Shown here in pieces: positions 25,228 to 33,047 of a stretch of DNA of 64,000 bases. Position numbers and translations under genes: made by a program. This stretch comes from JAPPLB01 sp965218555 (GTDB lineage: Bacteria; Acidobacteriota; Terriglobia; Bryobacterales; UBA6623), in the NCBI GenBank assembly GCA_965218555.1, contig OZ244625.1, positions 124,001 through 188,000 of the forward strand, read 5' to 3'. The notes below the pieces were generated by a model. It made no database searches. It was not told the origin of the DNA and saw only the letters and a program-made list of their open reading frames with translations. How positions within the stretch are numbered: position 1 is the first letter of the stretch; each line of letters begins with the position of its first letter.

Positions 25228-26430
25228 CTGAGCGAGGCAGCGCAGTTGCTGGAGGTCAGCTATCGCCAAGCCCAGCGACTGAAGAAGCGCTACAGCGCAG
25301 GGGGAGCGCCAGCGCTGGTACACGGCAACGTGGGCCGCGTGTCGAACCGCGCCAAGCCCGCTGCGTTTCGCGAGCAAGTGTTCGAGCACGTGCGCCAACA
25401 CTACGGGGGCGAGCCGCAGGAGCGTTTCGGGCCTACCCTGGCGGCCCAGCACTTGCAGAAAGACCAGGGTCTGGAAGTATCGGTGCGGACCCTGCGGCGT
25501 TGGATGCTCGCTGCAGGCCGGTGGAGCCGCAGCAGAAAGCGCCGGCCGCACCGCAGGCGACGGCAGCGGCGGGCGCACTTTGGCGAGTTGGTGCAACTCG
25601 ACGGTTCGCACCACCATTGGCTGGAGGGACGTGGCCCCCAAGCTGGCCTGATGAACCTCGTCGACGATGCGACCGCTCTGGCGCTGTGCCGTTTCTGGGA
25701 CCAGGAAACGACCTGGGCGGCAGCCGATCTCCTGCAAGCGTGGGTGTGTCGGTACGGCGTTCCCCGGGCGTTGTACTGTGACGGGAAGAACGTCTACCAG
25801 CGCCGGCCGACGTCGCGGGAAGCGATCGCAGGCATCAAACCCGAGACGCAGTTCGGTCGCCTGTGCGCCAAGCCCGGCATTCGCATTATCGCGGCTTCGT
25901 CGCCGCAAGCCAAAGGCCGAGTCGAGCGCCGCCACGGAACGCATCAAGACCGCCTGATCAAGAAGAGGCGGCTGGAGGGGATCAGCGATTACGAGGCGGC
26001 CAACCGCTACTTCGAGGAGCAGTATCTGAACGAACACAACGCCAGGTTTGCCGGCCGGCCGGCGGCGGGAGCGGACTTTCATCGGCGCCTATCGAAACGC
26101 CTGGACTTGAAGGGGGTGTTCTGTTTGGAGGCGGAGCGGGTGGTCTCCAACGACTGGGTGGTGCGTTTCGAGAATCGCTTCTTGCAATTGAAACCCAAGC
26201 GGAATCAGGGTCTGGGAGCCGCGGCAAGGGTGACACTTGAACAGACCCGGGACGGCGAGTTGCGGGTGCGTTTCCAGGGATCTACGGTGCCCTTTGACGA
26301 ACTCCCCCAGCCGCCGTCGAAGGCGCGTCCGCAGCCGCAACCACGAGTCGCTCCACGGCCGTACAAGCCGGCGGCGAATCACCCCTGGCGCCGGCCGCTG
26401 CTGTCGAAACAACGCGCGGCGACAAGTTGA
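25207..26430 (+). CDS. ISNCY-family DDE transposase, N-terminus out of frame
   Basis: A 407-residue frame from a GTG inside the tandem repeat. It has a helix-turn-helix (SEAAQLLEVSYRQAQRLKKRY), a second basic helix domain (SVRTLRRWMLAAGRWSRSRKRR) and an integrase-type DDE core with QLDGSHHHWLEG, VDDATALALCRFWDQE, ALYCDGKNVY and the GRVERRHGTHQDR glutamate region. A basic, proline-rich tail follows. The natural start is probably the ATG near 25137 (MSAKGVRRSEVLRRVQ), but the four-copy 14-base repeat puts it out of phase, costing about 20 residues. Whether the shortened product is active is unknown. Confidence 0.85.
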   Translation: MQRGECKLSEAAQLLEVSYRQAQRLKKRYSAGGAPALVHGNVGRVSNRAKPAAFREQVFEHVRQHYGGEPQERFGPTLAAQHLQKDQGLEVSVRTLRRWMLAAGRWSRSRKRRPHRRRRQRRAHFGELVQLDGSHHHWLEGRGPQAGLMNLVDDATALALCRFWDQETTWAAADLLQAWVCRYGVPRALYCDGKNVYQRRPTSREAIAGIKPETQFGRLCAKPGIRIIAASSPQAKGRVERRHGTHQDRLIKKRRLEGISDYEAANRYFEEQYLNEHNARFAGRPAAGADFHRRLSKRLDLKGVFCLEAERVVSNDWVVRFENRFLQLKPKRNQGLGAAARVTLEQTRDGELRVRFQGSTVPFDELPQPPSKARPQPQPRVAPRPYKPAANHPWRRPLLSKQRAATS

Positions 26431-26849
26431 AAACAGGCTGTGGAAATGACGGGCCGGATGGGAAGGGTGGAAAACCCTCTTGACCAAGCGAGCACACAGG
26501 ACGGTCCTTGCCACGGTTTTCCACCCTTCCCACCGTCCCTTGCAAATCGCTCACGCGATTCCCACATCCCCACCGCCTCGACGACGACGATTCTCTCTCA
26601 AACCTCTTTTCCTCACCAGGGGACACTTCTACTGCCTCCCCAATGGGGACATTTCTATTGCCTCTTGACACGCGCGTCACCGCTTCTTGACAGTTTGGTC
26701 TCGATATGTTCTACTAATCTCGCCTTAATCCCTTGCGCGAAGTCATCCTGCGCTGCTGCAACATTGGGACGGCGCCTTTTTTCGGACTGTTTTTTGGTGA
26801 GCCGCAAGAGTCCGCTCACGAGAAGTAATGCTATACAAGGAGACCAATT
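26431..26849. other. Right end of the insertion sequence and upstream region of the KamA-family gene
   Basis: Holds the two right-end motifs at 26619-26637 and 26645-26663. Beyond them TTGACA occurs at 26664-26669 and 26685-26690, but neither has a good -10 at normal spacing. AAGGAG precedes the next start codon. Confidence 0.5.
26619..26663 (-). repeat. Right end of the insertion sequence, two tandem end motifs
   Basis: GGGGACACTTCTACTGCCT at 26619-26637 and GGGGACATTTCTATTGCCT at 26645-26663, inverted relative to the left-end copies. The outer copy matches the inner left copy best. Confidence 0.75.
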
Positions 26850-28001
26850 TTGAAAAAGCCAAAGTATCTGACTCGCATCGATCAAATCACCGAGTTGAGC
26901 GATTCCGAGAAAGATAGACTTCGGCCGGTCCAAGAGAAGTTTGTTTTCCGTACCAACGACTACTACCAAAGCCTCATCAACTGGGATGACCCGAACGATC
27001 CGATTCGCCAATTGATCGTTCCTCGCGAAGACGAACTGGATGAATGGGGCCGCTTGGACGCCTCCTTCGAGGAACTCTACACGAAGGTTCCCGGTCTCGA
27101 GCACAAGTACCGTGATACGGCGTTGCTCCTTGTGAACGACGTGTGCGGCGCCTACTGCCGCTTCTGCTTCCGCAAGCGGCTGTTCATGAACGATAACGAC
27201 GAGGTAGTCAAAGACGTTTCGAACGGCGTGCGATACATCCGCGAGCACCCCGAGATTTCGAACGTGCTGTTAACGGGCGGCGATCCGCTGATCATGTCCA
27301 CCAGTAAGTTGGAGCCCGTGATCGCCCAGCTACGCGACATCCCGCATGTCAAGATCATCCGGATCGGCACCAAAATGCCGGCGTTCAATCCCTACCGGAT
27401 TCTCAACGACCCCTCGTTGTGGAGGATGCTTGAGACGTACAGCACCACCGAGGCGCGCATCTACATCATGGCGCACTTCAATCACCCGGTGGAACTGACC
27501 GCCGTGGCGCGGGAAGGCCTCGATACCTTGCACAAGCACGGCGCCATCATCATCAACCAGAGCCCGATGATCCGGGGCGTGAACGATAGCGTGCAGACGA
27601 TGCTGAAGCTCTTCAACGAGCTTTCCTACATGGGCGTGCCTCCCTATTACGTCTTCCAGTGCCGGCCCACGGAGGGCAACAAGGCCTACTCGATTCCCAT
27701 CGAGAAGGCCTATCAGATCTTTGTCGAGGCGCAGAACCAGTGCTCAGGACTCGCCAAGCGGGCGCGTTTCAGCATGTCGCATGTGACCGGAAAGATCGCA
27801 GTGGTGGGGCTGAACGAATCGCAAGTGATCTTCCAATACCACCGCGCTGCCGACCCGAAAGACACTGGCCGAGTAATGGTCTTCAGGCGCAACAGCGCAG
27901 CCCATTGGTTCGACGACTACGAAGAAGCTCTACCCTTTCTGCCGCGCAAGGGTGTCCGCAGAGCGTTGCCCGTCTTGCAAGCAGCGACAGCCCGTTGCTG
28001 A
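26850..28001 (+). CDS. KamA-family radical SAM protein (lysine 2,3-aminomutase-like)
   Basis: A 383-residue radical SAM enzyme, start TTG with AAGGAG about 6 bases upstream. The 4Fe-4S motif is CxxxCxxC at about residues 99-106 (CGAYCRFCF), followed by the KamA features LLTGGDPLIMSTSKLEPVIAQLRDIPHVKIIRIGTKMPAFNP, a PLP-region segment and GVPPYYVFQCRPTEGNK. It is shorter than clostridial lysine 2,3-aminomutase (about 415) and longer than EpmB (about 340). Possible products are beta-lysine (osmolyte or antibiotic precursor) or another aminomutase reaction; no acetyltransferase (AblB) or EpmA partner is adjacent, so the substrate is open. The insertion sequence ends about 190 bases upstream. Confidence 0.85.
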   Translation: MKKPKYLTRIDQITELSDSEKDRLRPVQEKFVFRTNDYYQSLINWDDPNDPIRQLIVPREDELDEWGRLDASFEELYTKVPGLEHKYRDTALLLVNDVCGAYCRFCFRKRLFMNDNDEVVKDVSNGVRYIREHPEISNVLLTGGDPLIMSTSKLEPVIAQLRDIPHVKIIRIGTKMPAFNPYRILNDPSLWRMLETYSTTEARIYIMAHFNHPVELTAVAREGLDTLHKHGAIIINQSPMIRGVNDSVQTMLKLFNELSYMGVPPYYVFQCRPTEGNKAYSIPIEKAYQIFVEAQNQCSGLAKRARFSMSHVTGKIAVVGLNESQVIFQYHRAADPKDTGRVMVFRRNSAAHWFDDYEEALPFLPRKGVRRALPVLQAATARC

Positions 28002-28162
28002 TCCCCTCCTGGGGTTCACGCCGCTTCCGCGGTTGATTGAACGGCTTCCGCTTGCTGTCGATACCGGGACAGCTACGCGGGCAGTTCCGCTTCCGCCAAG
28101 CCGCATGCCCGCGGCTTCCGTGCTCCGGAACCCATCCGCGGGGCTAACTCATTGAAAGGGAA

Positions 28163-28239
28163 TGGCAGGCGCGGCAGGACTCGAACCTGCGACCCTCTGC
28201 TTAGAAGGCAGATGCTCTATCCGGCTGAGCTACGCGCCC
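28163..28239 (-). tRNA. tRNA-Arg (anticodon TCT)
   Basis: On the minus strand a 77-base cloverleaf folds: acceptor GGGCGCG with CGCGCCT (one G-U pair), D arm GCTC..GAGC, anticodon stem TCTGC/GCAGA around the loop CTTCTAA (anticodon TCT), T arm GCAGG-TTCGAGT-CCTGC and an encoded CCA end. It reads AGA and AGG codons. It sits alone between the KamA-family gene and the CRTAC1 gene. Confidence 0.95.
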
Positions 28240-28531
28240 GAAACCTAAAAACTATGTTCTCAGCATGCCATCACTTCCCACGAGTGACAAGCAACGGACG
28301 AGTATTCACGATCCAGTTCCACGGTGCTGTTAATCGTTTCAAGGGCTTTGGGGGACTCTTCCCTGGTGACCGTAGGCGAGGCTGACCGCGTAGGTGAGCA
28401 CGAGACCGTGACAGTCGACAGGGGCAGGCTGCATGTAGGGAGTGCTTCGGGGCACAGGCGAGGCGTCATGCCGGTTGTAGCCAAGCCGGTCCGGGAGGCG
28501 GTATAGCCATTCGCGGCAGCCGTAGCAGCTT

Positions 28532-30736
28532 TTAGAACTCCAGCGGCCGATACGGCCGCGTTTTGTATTCCTCGTGGTCTTCGGTCACAACAATGAATTG
28601 GTTGACGGCGACATCCCGGAACATCTGTGTTCGATCTGAAGCAGGCCAATAGATCTCCAGAGACTGAATCGACTCGGCACGGCCCAGTCCCAGGTGCTGC
28701 CGCAGTGGATTGGCGCCGAAACTTCCTCCGCTGTTCACCCACCTGTAGATGGAGCGCTTCTTGCCGTCCTCGATGATGTCCGCGCGAATCCGCGCGCCGA
28801 TACCGGACCTGTTGGAGGTTACACCGACGAGCTTGACAACCAACCAATGGTTGCCAAAGCCCGGATTCTCGAACAGGGCGTTGCCGAAAACATCTCCGGC
28901 ATAGGCGCCACCCAACTCGGCGAAGATGTCCTGATCACCGTCGTGATCGAGGTCGGCAAAGACCACGCCGTGGCCCTTCTGCAAATGACCCAGGCCGGCC
29001 GGCGTGGTGACATCGATAAAGCGCTTCCCGCCGGCGTTGTGAAACAGCAGGTTGGGCATCAGGCCTTCGTATTCCGGATAGCCGGTTCCCAAATAGAAGT
29101 CGAGGAAACCATCGTTGTCGAGATCACCGAAGTTCGATCCCATGGGCTGCGTGATGCGATCCAGGTTCACATCGAAACTGACTTCTTGAAACGAGCCCTT
29201 ACCATCTCCCTGGTAAAGGCTGTCGGGCTCGGTTTCGATCGCCGGCAGTCCGAAATAGTGAGCCGCCACATCCTCCACCCGGCGCTCATAGCCGGACACG
29301 AACAGGTCGAGGCTGCCGTCATTGTTGAAGTCCCAGAACCACGCGGGGAAGCTCTTGAACGGGTAGGTAACGTCAGCGTCCGAGGCGACATCGGTGAACG
29401 TGCCGTCTCCATTGTTGTGATACAGCCGATTGGGTCCGCCGAAATTTGACACGTAGAGATCGGGGTAGCGGTCACCGTCGTAGTCGCCCCAGACCACGGC
29501 CTTGGCAACGTCATCGTTCGTCACGCCGGCGAACTCAGCGACGTCAGTGAAGGAGCCATCGCCGTTGTTGCGAAAAAGCCGGCACGGGAAGACCTCATTG
29601 CCAACGTAGAGGTCGAGATCACCGTCATTGTCGTAGTCAGCCCAGGCAGCGGTCTGCGTGGGGTAGTGCGCCTCTCCCAATCCGGCATCAAAAGTGGCGT
29701 CGCGAAAACGCGCTTTACCGTCGTTCCGCAGAAGCGAGTCGGGGTGCCGCCCGGCCTGCCCGAGCCATGCGCCGCGGAGGACATAAATATCAAGATCCCC
29801 ATCGTTGTCGTAGTCGGCCTGGAGCAGGTTCAACCCACCGAACAGTCCAAGAATTCCGGCCTCATCGGTACGCTCCGTGAAGGAGCCGTCTCCGTTGTTG
29901 CGGAAGTAACGAAGCTGCCCGCGCGGGCTCCAATCCGAGACGACGATGTCGAGCCAACCGTCATCGTCAAAGTCGTCGGCGATGGCGCCGCCGCTCAGGC
30001 TGACCGTATTCAGACCCAGCTTCGGAGCTATGTCTCGAAACCGAGGGAACTCCTGCTCAGATTCGAAACGTCTCGGCGGCACGAGGAAATCCGATGGAAC
30101 CTTCTCCGGGTACTCTCCCACCGTCATATAAGCGAGGTTCAAGAGCCAGCGCGCGGCGATGTGCTGAGGCCGGTGATCGAGAACCTCCGTCAGGTATCGG
30201 ATGGCCGTTCGAGCACCGGCCTGTTCCCGATGAACCCCGCCGCCGCGAATCGGCAGAATGCAGCTTTCGGCATTGCGATGCGCGAGACAGTTTTGCGTTT
30301 CTCCCAGACGCAGGTAAGCAACAGCGAGTTGGAAAGCAGGCTGAACAAGGTTCTTGTCCGATAATTCGTAAGCCTTCAATAGATGTGCAACAGCCTGTTC
30401 GTTTCTGCCCAAACGCAGCTCATCCTTCCCGACAATCAAGTGCAGGCGGGCCCGGTGAGCGGCGGAGACGTCCGCGGGAAGAAGCTCGAGCTGCCCGCGT
30501 TCACGGGCATGCAAGGCGTCTCCCGTATACTCGTTTCCCCGGGAACCTTGGTCGCGAATGTCACGCAGCAGCTCCAGCATGCGCCGATGACTGTCGCCCG
30601 AGGGTTTGTGCTTGTCAGCCGAGACCGTGGATCGAGCATCGCCGCCGCGGTCGACAGGTTGCGCGAGCAATGCGGCGGCCCCGATCACGGATCCCCACAG
30701 AATCACTCTGGTCAGCTTGTTCAGGAAGGCCGTCAT
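28532..30736 (-). CDS. CRTAC1-type secreted protein: TPR, FG-GAP/VCBS repeats, ASPIC/UnbV domain
   Basis: A 734-residue protein with an N-terminal signal (about residues 6-26, VILWGSVIGAAALLAQPV). A TPR-like helical region follows at about 80-220 (NEQAVAHLLKAYELSDKNLVQPAFQLAVAYLRLGE). Then about six FG-GAP/VCBS beta-propeller blades carry the calcium-type motif D-x-D-x-DG-x-x-D (DFDDDGWLDIVV, DYDNDGDLDIYV, DYDNDGDLDLYV, DYDGDRYPDLYV, DFNNDGSLDLFV, DLDNDGFLDFYL, DLDHDGDQDIFA). The C-terminal ASPIC/UnbV domain ends with IGARIRADI and QHLGLGRAESIQSLEIYWP. Such proteins are numerous in Acidobacteriota; a role in adhesion or binding of extracellular polymers is assumed, not shown. It stands alone on its strand. 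Confidence 0.88.
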   Translation of the reverse strand: MTAFLNKLTRVILWGSVIGAAALLAQPVDRGGDARSTVSADKHKPSGDSHRRMLELLRDIRDQGSRGNEYTGDALHARERGQLELLPADVSAAHRARLHLIVGKDELRLGRNEQAVAHLLKAYELSDKNLVQPAFQLAVAYLRLGETQNCLAHRNAESCILPIRGGGVHREQAGARTAIRYLTEVLDHRPQHIAARWLLNLAYMTVGEYPEKVPSDFLVPPRRFESEQEFPRFRDIAPKLGLNTVSLSGGAIADDFDDDGWLDIVVSDWSPRGQLRYFRNNGDGSFTERTDEAGILGLFGGLNLLQADYDNDGDLDIYVLRGAWLGQAGRHPDSLLRNDGKARFRDATFDAGLGEAHYPTQTAAWADYDNDGDLDLYVGNEVFPCRLFRNNGDGSFTDVAEFAGVTNDDVAKAVVWGDYDGDRYPDLYVSNFGGPNRLYHNNGDGTFTDVASDADVTYPFKSFPAWFWDFNNDGSLDLFVSGYERRVEDVAAHYFGLPAIETEPDSLYQGDGKGSFQEVSFDVNLDRITQPMGSNFGDLDNDGFLDFYLGTGYPEYEGLMPNLLFHNAGGKRFIDVTTPAGLGHLQKGHGVVFADLDHDGDQDIFAELGGAYAGDVFGNALFENPGFGNHWLVVKLVGVTSNRSGIGARIRADIIEDGKKRSIYRWVNSGGSFGANPLRQHLGLGRAESIQSLEIYWPASDRTQMFRDVAVNQFIVVTEDHEEYKTRPYRPLEF

Positions 30737-30963
30737 TGAGCGGCGAATTGGAGAGCCATTGATCCTCGACTATTCTACATCGCGACCTATCGGCGGCCTG
30801 TCGAACTCCCTTTTATCGGCAGGGCATCGGTTTGCAAGAAATCGAGAGTCTTCAGGAGTCCTATTGCCATGCGTAGCCGTGAACATCCACCAGATACAGC
30901 CACATCGAGTGCGAAAGCTTTCCCGCTGTTCATAACGACCGTAGTGGACTTAGCGGCCCCGGC

Positions 30964-31130
30964 GGCGCTTGGCTCCTGCGGAGAATCGGCTGCAGGAATC
31001 CTCTATGTATCGCCGGACGGCCAGGACAGCAAACCTTCAGTAGAAGGTAATCGAAGACAGTCCCCCAGGCCCGGCACTGTGCCAGGCCGCGTTTCTCGAG
31101 ATAGCGCTGGTGATACTCTTCGGCGCGATA
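30964..31130 (+). repeat. Diverged copy A of a roughly 170-base direct repeat containing the msrA 3' end
   Basis: Matches copy B at 32137-32309 over its whole length with scattered substitutions and small gaps. The longest identical blocks include TGTATCGCCGGACGGCCAGG and a block running from GGCCGCGTTTCTCGAG to GATACTCTTCGGC. It includes the last residues of MsrA plus about 110 bases of downstream sequence. Confidence 0.85.
31074..31130 (-). pseudogene. Isolated 3' fragment of msrA
   Basis: The minus strand reads YRAEEYHQRYLEKRGLAQC, nearly identical to the C-terminus of the intact MsrA at 32242-32742 (YRAEEYHQRYLEKRGLAHC). It has no start and no stop in the right place. It lies inside repeat copy A and must come from duplication or from rearrangement around the msrA 3' end. 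Confidence 0.8.
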
Positions 31131-31207
31131 GGTTGTGGGTCGTTAAAGAGCGCGCCGGCGGCCCTCGTGATCAACTCGCTTTGAGGAACAGCGACGTGGA
31201 AAACCTG

Positions 31208-31711
31208 TCAGGAGCCTGACGGCCGAGCTCGCGACAGACGTTCGCGCGGGCCGGCCGGTCCCTGCTCCGCAGGCGTGTTGTGTTGCATGATGACCTTCCA
31301 CTTCCCATCTTCTTTCGTGTAAGTCAGCGTGTAACGCCCGCGGTGGTGCGCGTTCTTGCCATCCCTGGTCTTTACATTTACCTCGTACTCTCCCCAAGCG
31401 ATGCCGGTGTTTCCAATCACGCGGTATTGCATGTTCTGTGGCTCGAACTTGGCCGTATGAGTCTTGCCGAAGAAGCGTTCCCAGTCCAACTGGCAGGCTT
31501 CCTTGCCTTCCTTGCCCGAAGTCGGGCCACAGGAATAGAACGAAAGCGCCTTTTCATGGACGTCAGCCAGGAAGCCGTCGATGTCCCCGGCGTTGAGCGC
31601 CGCCACAGCAGACTCAAAGCTCTTTCTAAGCTGAACCGCCTCGTGATCATCGCCAAGCGCCGGTGTAATCATCAGCAGCGCTGCGCACAGTAAAGTTACC
31701 CATCGTGTCAT
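31208..31711 (-). CDS. Secreted NTF2-like (SnoaL/DUF4440-type) protein
   Basis: A 167-residue protein. The ATG giving MTRWVTLLCAALLMITPALG has GGAGG 6 bases upstream and begins a clear signal peptide cleaved after PALG. The mature part has the NTF2-like fold pattern: LRKSFESAVAALNAGDIDGFLADVHEKALSF, a central stretch, VIGNTGIAWGEYEVNVKTRDGK, HHRGRYTLTYTKEDGKWKVIMQHNTP. Such domains bind small hydrophobic ligands or act as associated subunits; no catalytic set can be named. The gene sits between the two copies of the msrA-end repeat, next to an integrase relic, so it may have arrived as cargo. Confidence 0.75.
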   Translation of the reverse strand: MTRWVTLLCAALLMITPALGDDHEAVQLRKSFESAVAALNAGDIDGFLADVHEKALSFYSCGPTSGKEGKEACQLDWERFFGKTHTAKFEPQNMQYRVIGNTGIAWGEYEVNVKTRDGKNAHHRGRYTLTYTKEDGKWKVIMQHNTPAEQGPAGPRERLSRARPSGS

Positions 31712-31852
31712 TCGAAGCCTCCTTGCCACTCCGACTCCAGCTTATATCGGAATTGCCCCGAACGCGACTCCGATAGTACCGCCACTAGGAAACAGCCAGT
31801 TGTGCAGGCAGCCCACAGGAAAACCTGTTTCATTGAAGATCACTGAAGAAAA

Positions 31853-32118
31853 GGCCTAAACCGCCTCTGGCGCGATCCCCGTTGGGAGGCAACTCGCCTC
31901 CAAACCAAGCCTGACAATTTGCGTATCCACGATTCACGCCATTCGTTCGTTGCTCATGCTCGGGCGCTGGCGAGAGTATGCCGTTGATCGGCGAAATTGT
32001 TTGATCACACCCAGGTCCAGACCACGGCCTGCTGCACCACCTCGTCTGTGACACCGTCGGGGTATCCTCGGCCCACATCGATGTAAGCATCGACAGCTAT
32101 CTGGAGGAAGCGGAGTAG
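31853..32118 (+). pseudogene. Tyrosine recombinase (phage integrase) C-terminal relic
   Basis: Read across three frames the stretch gives GLNRLWRDPRWEATRLQ, LRIHDSRHSFVAHARAL, GESMPLIGEI, DHTQVQTTACC and HHLVCDT..SSAHIDVSIDSYLEEAE followed by a stop. This follows the end of tyrosine recombinases: the HDLRHSF box (His and Arg of the active site), the IGxLLGHTQVQTTxRY box and the ARI..I..YLE tail. The catalytic Tyr is replaced by Cys or lost. At least three frameshifts make it non-functional. It lies directly beside repeat copy B of the duplicated msrA end. Confidence 0.72.
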
Positions 32119-32136
32119 TAGGATTGGCACGACGCG

Positions 32137-32309
32137 CGACGCTTGACTCCTGCGGAGAATCGGCTGCCAGGAGCCGATATGTATCGCCGGACGGCCAGGA
32201 CAGCAGCCCCTCTGTAATAACAGGTGATCGAAGACAGTCCGCTAGAACCGGCAGTGGGCCAGGCCGCGTTTCTCGAGATAGCGCTGGTGATACTCTTCGG
32301 CACGGTAGA
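32137..32309 (+). repeat. Copy B of the direct repeat, spanning the 3' end of intact msrA
   Basis: Partner of 30964-31130. It covers the last 22 codons of msrA (minus strand) and about 105 bases downstream of its stop. The roughly 1 kb between the copies holds the NTF2-like gene and the integrase relic. Confidence 0.85.
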
Positions 32310-32742
32310 AGGCGGACGCGGGTGTGACTTCCGTCACGATCGAGCGCCCGATGCGTCGAGAAAGATCGAGCGTTTCTTTGGACTTTCGAGCCGCGCTTTC
32401 CTGCTCCGGAGTATGAAAGAAGATCACGGAGCGATACTGTGTTCCCACGTCGGGCCCCTGTCGATTCAGCGTCGTCGGGTCATGCGACTGCCAGAAAACG
32501 TCGAGCAGTTGCTCGTAGCTGATCTCGGAGGGGTTGTACTCCACCTGGACGACCTCCGCATGTCCGGTCAGGCCGGTGCAAACATCCTGATAGGCCGGAT
32601 TCGCAAACACACCGCCGCAGTAGCCAACGGCTGTCGCGGTCACGCCGTTCAACTCCCGGAATGTTGCCTCGACGCCCCAGAAGCAACCGGCGCCAAAAGT
32701 GGCTCTTTCGCGCGATGGGATTCCGTTCATTTCAGATGACAT
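32242..32742 (-). CDS. msrA: Peptide-methionine (S)-S-oxide reductase MsrA
   Basis: Repairs oxidised methionine. The 166-residue cytosolic protein has the catalytic motif GCFWG with Cys20, then GVTATAVGYCGG, NPAYQDVCTGLTGHAEVVQVEYNP, LLDVFWQSHDPTTLNRQGPDVGTQYRSVIFF, and the C-terminal FYRAEEYHQRYLEKRG. Two further cysteines (in GYCGG and DVCTG) and one near the end (AHCRF) may serve as resolving residues. There is no fused MsrB. The 3' end lies inside a direct repeat whose other copy is 1.1 kb away, marking a probable integration or duplication site. Confidence 0.95.
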   Translation of the reverse strand: MSSEMNGIPSRERATFGAGCFWGVEATFRELNGVTATAVGYCGGVFANPAYQDVCTGLTGHAEVVQVEYNPSEISYEQLLDVFWQSHDPTTLNRQGPDVGTQYRSVIFFHTPEQESAARKSKETLDLSRRIGRSIVTEVTPASAFYRAEEYHQRYLEKRGLAHCRF

Positions 32743-33047
32743 GATGGTGCTCCTGGGCAGTTGTACCTCGAATCATGGTAACGGCTGGTGAGCCACGCGG
32801 CAGCCGGCCCCCCGACGACCCGCCCCAGAAGGGTCGACGGCCCCTTCCTGGGAGCATGGAGTACCCATGCCTTCTTTGCCGAGGCAGCGGTAAGGGATAC
32901 CACACGGTTGCAAGACACCGGTGCGAATCGCTCAACTCACGGATGTTGCTCAAGGCTTGCAGGCTCGGTTGGCGTTCAAACCGATATCCGGGCCTGCATA
33001 CACGGCGCAGTAATGATGGTTGACTGTTTCAGGTTAGAATCGGAGCT
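32743..33047. other. Intergenic stretch between divergent msrA and sulfatase
   Basis: About 305 bases with a GC-rich segment (32790-32850) able to form hairpins. I checked for cobalamin, SAM and SAH riboswitch signatures and found no convincing match. No gene is recognised. Confidence 0.4.

Larger units (their letters stand above)
25049..26663 (+). mobile_element. ISNCY-type insertion sequence
   Basis: A 1.6-kb element with one transposase gene and inverted ends. The outer ends are related inverted copies of a 19-base motif (GGGCAATGATAATGTCCCC on the left; AGGCAATAGAAATGTCCCC read inward on the right). Each end carries two copies in tandem. I could not find a convincing target-site duplication, so boundaries may be off by a few bases. 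The left flank holds an hsdM relic, the right flank a KamA-family gene. Confidence 0.75.

Noticed and set aside
26655..27248. Minus-strand frame of 197 codons over the start of the KamA-family gene
   Set aside because: Most of it is antisense to a clear radical SAM gene; the short non-overlapping tail has no recognised family.
31830..32090. Minus-strand frame of 86 codons
   Set aside because: It is antisense to the integrase relic, whose motifs on the plus strand explain this stretch better.
32743..33047. Possible riboswitch upstream of the sulfatase
   Set aside because: GC-rich hairpins are present, but cobalamin, SAM and SAH conserved cores are not matched on either strand.
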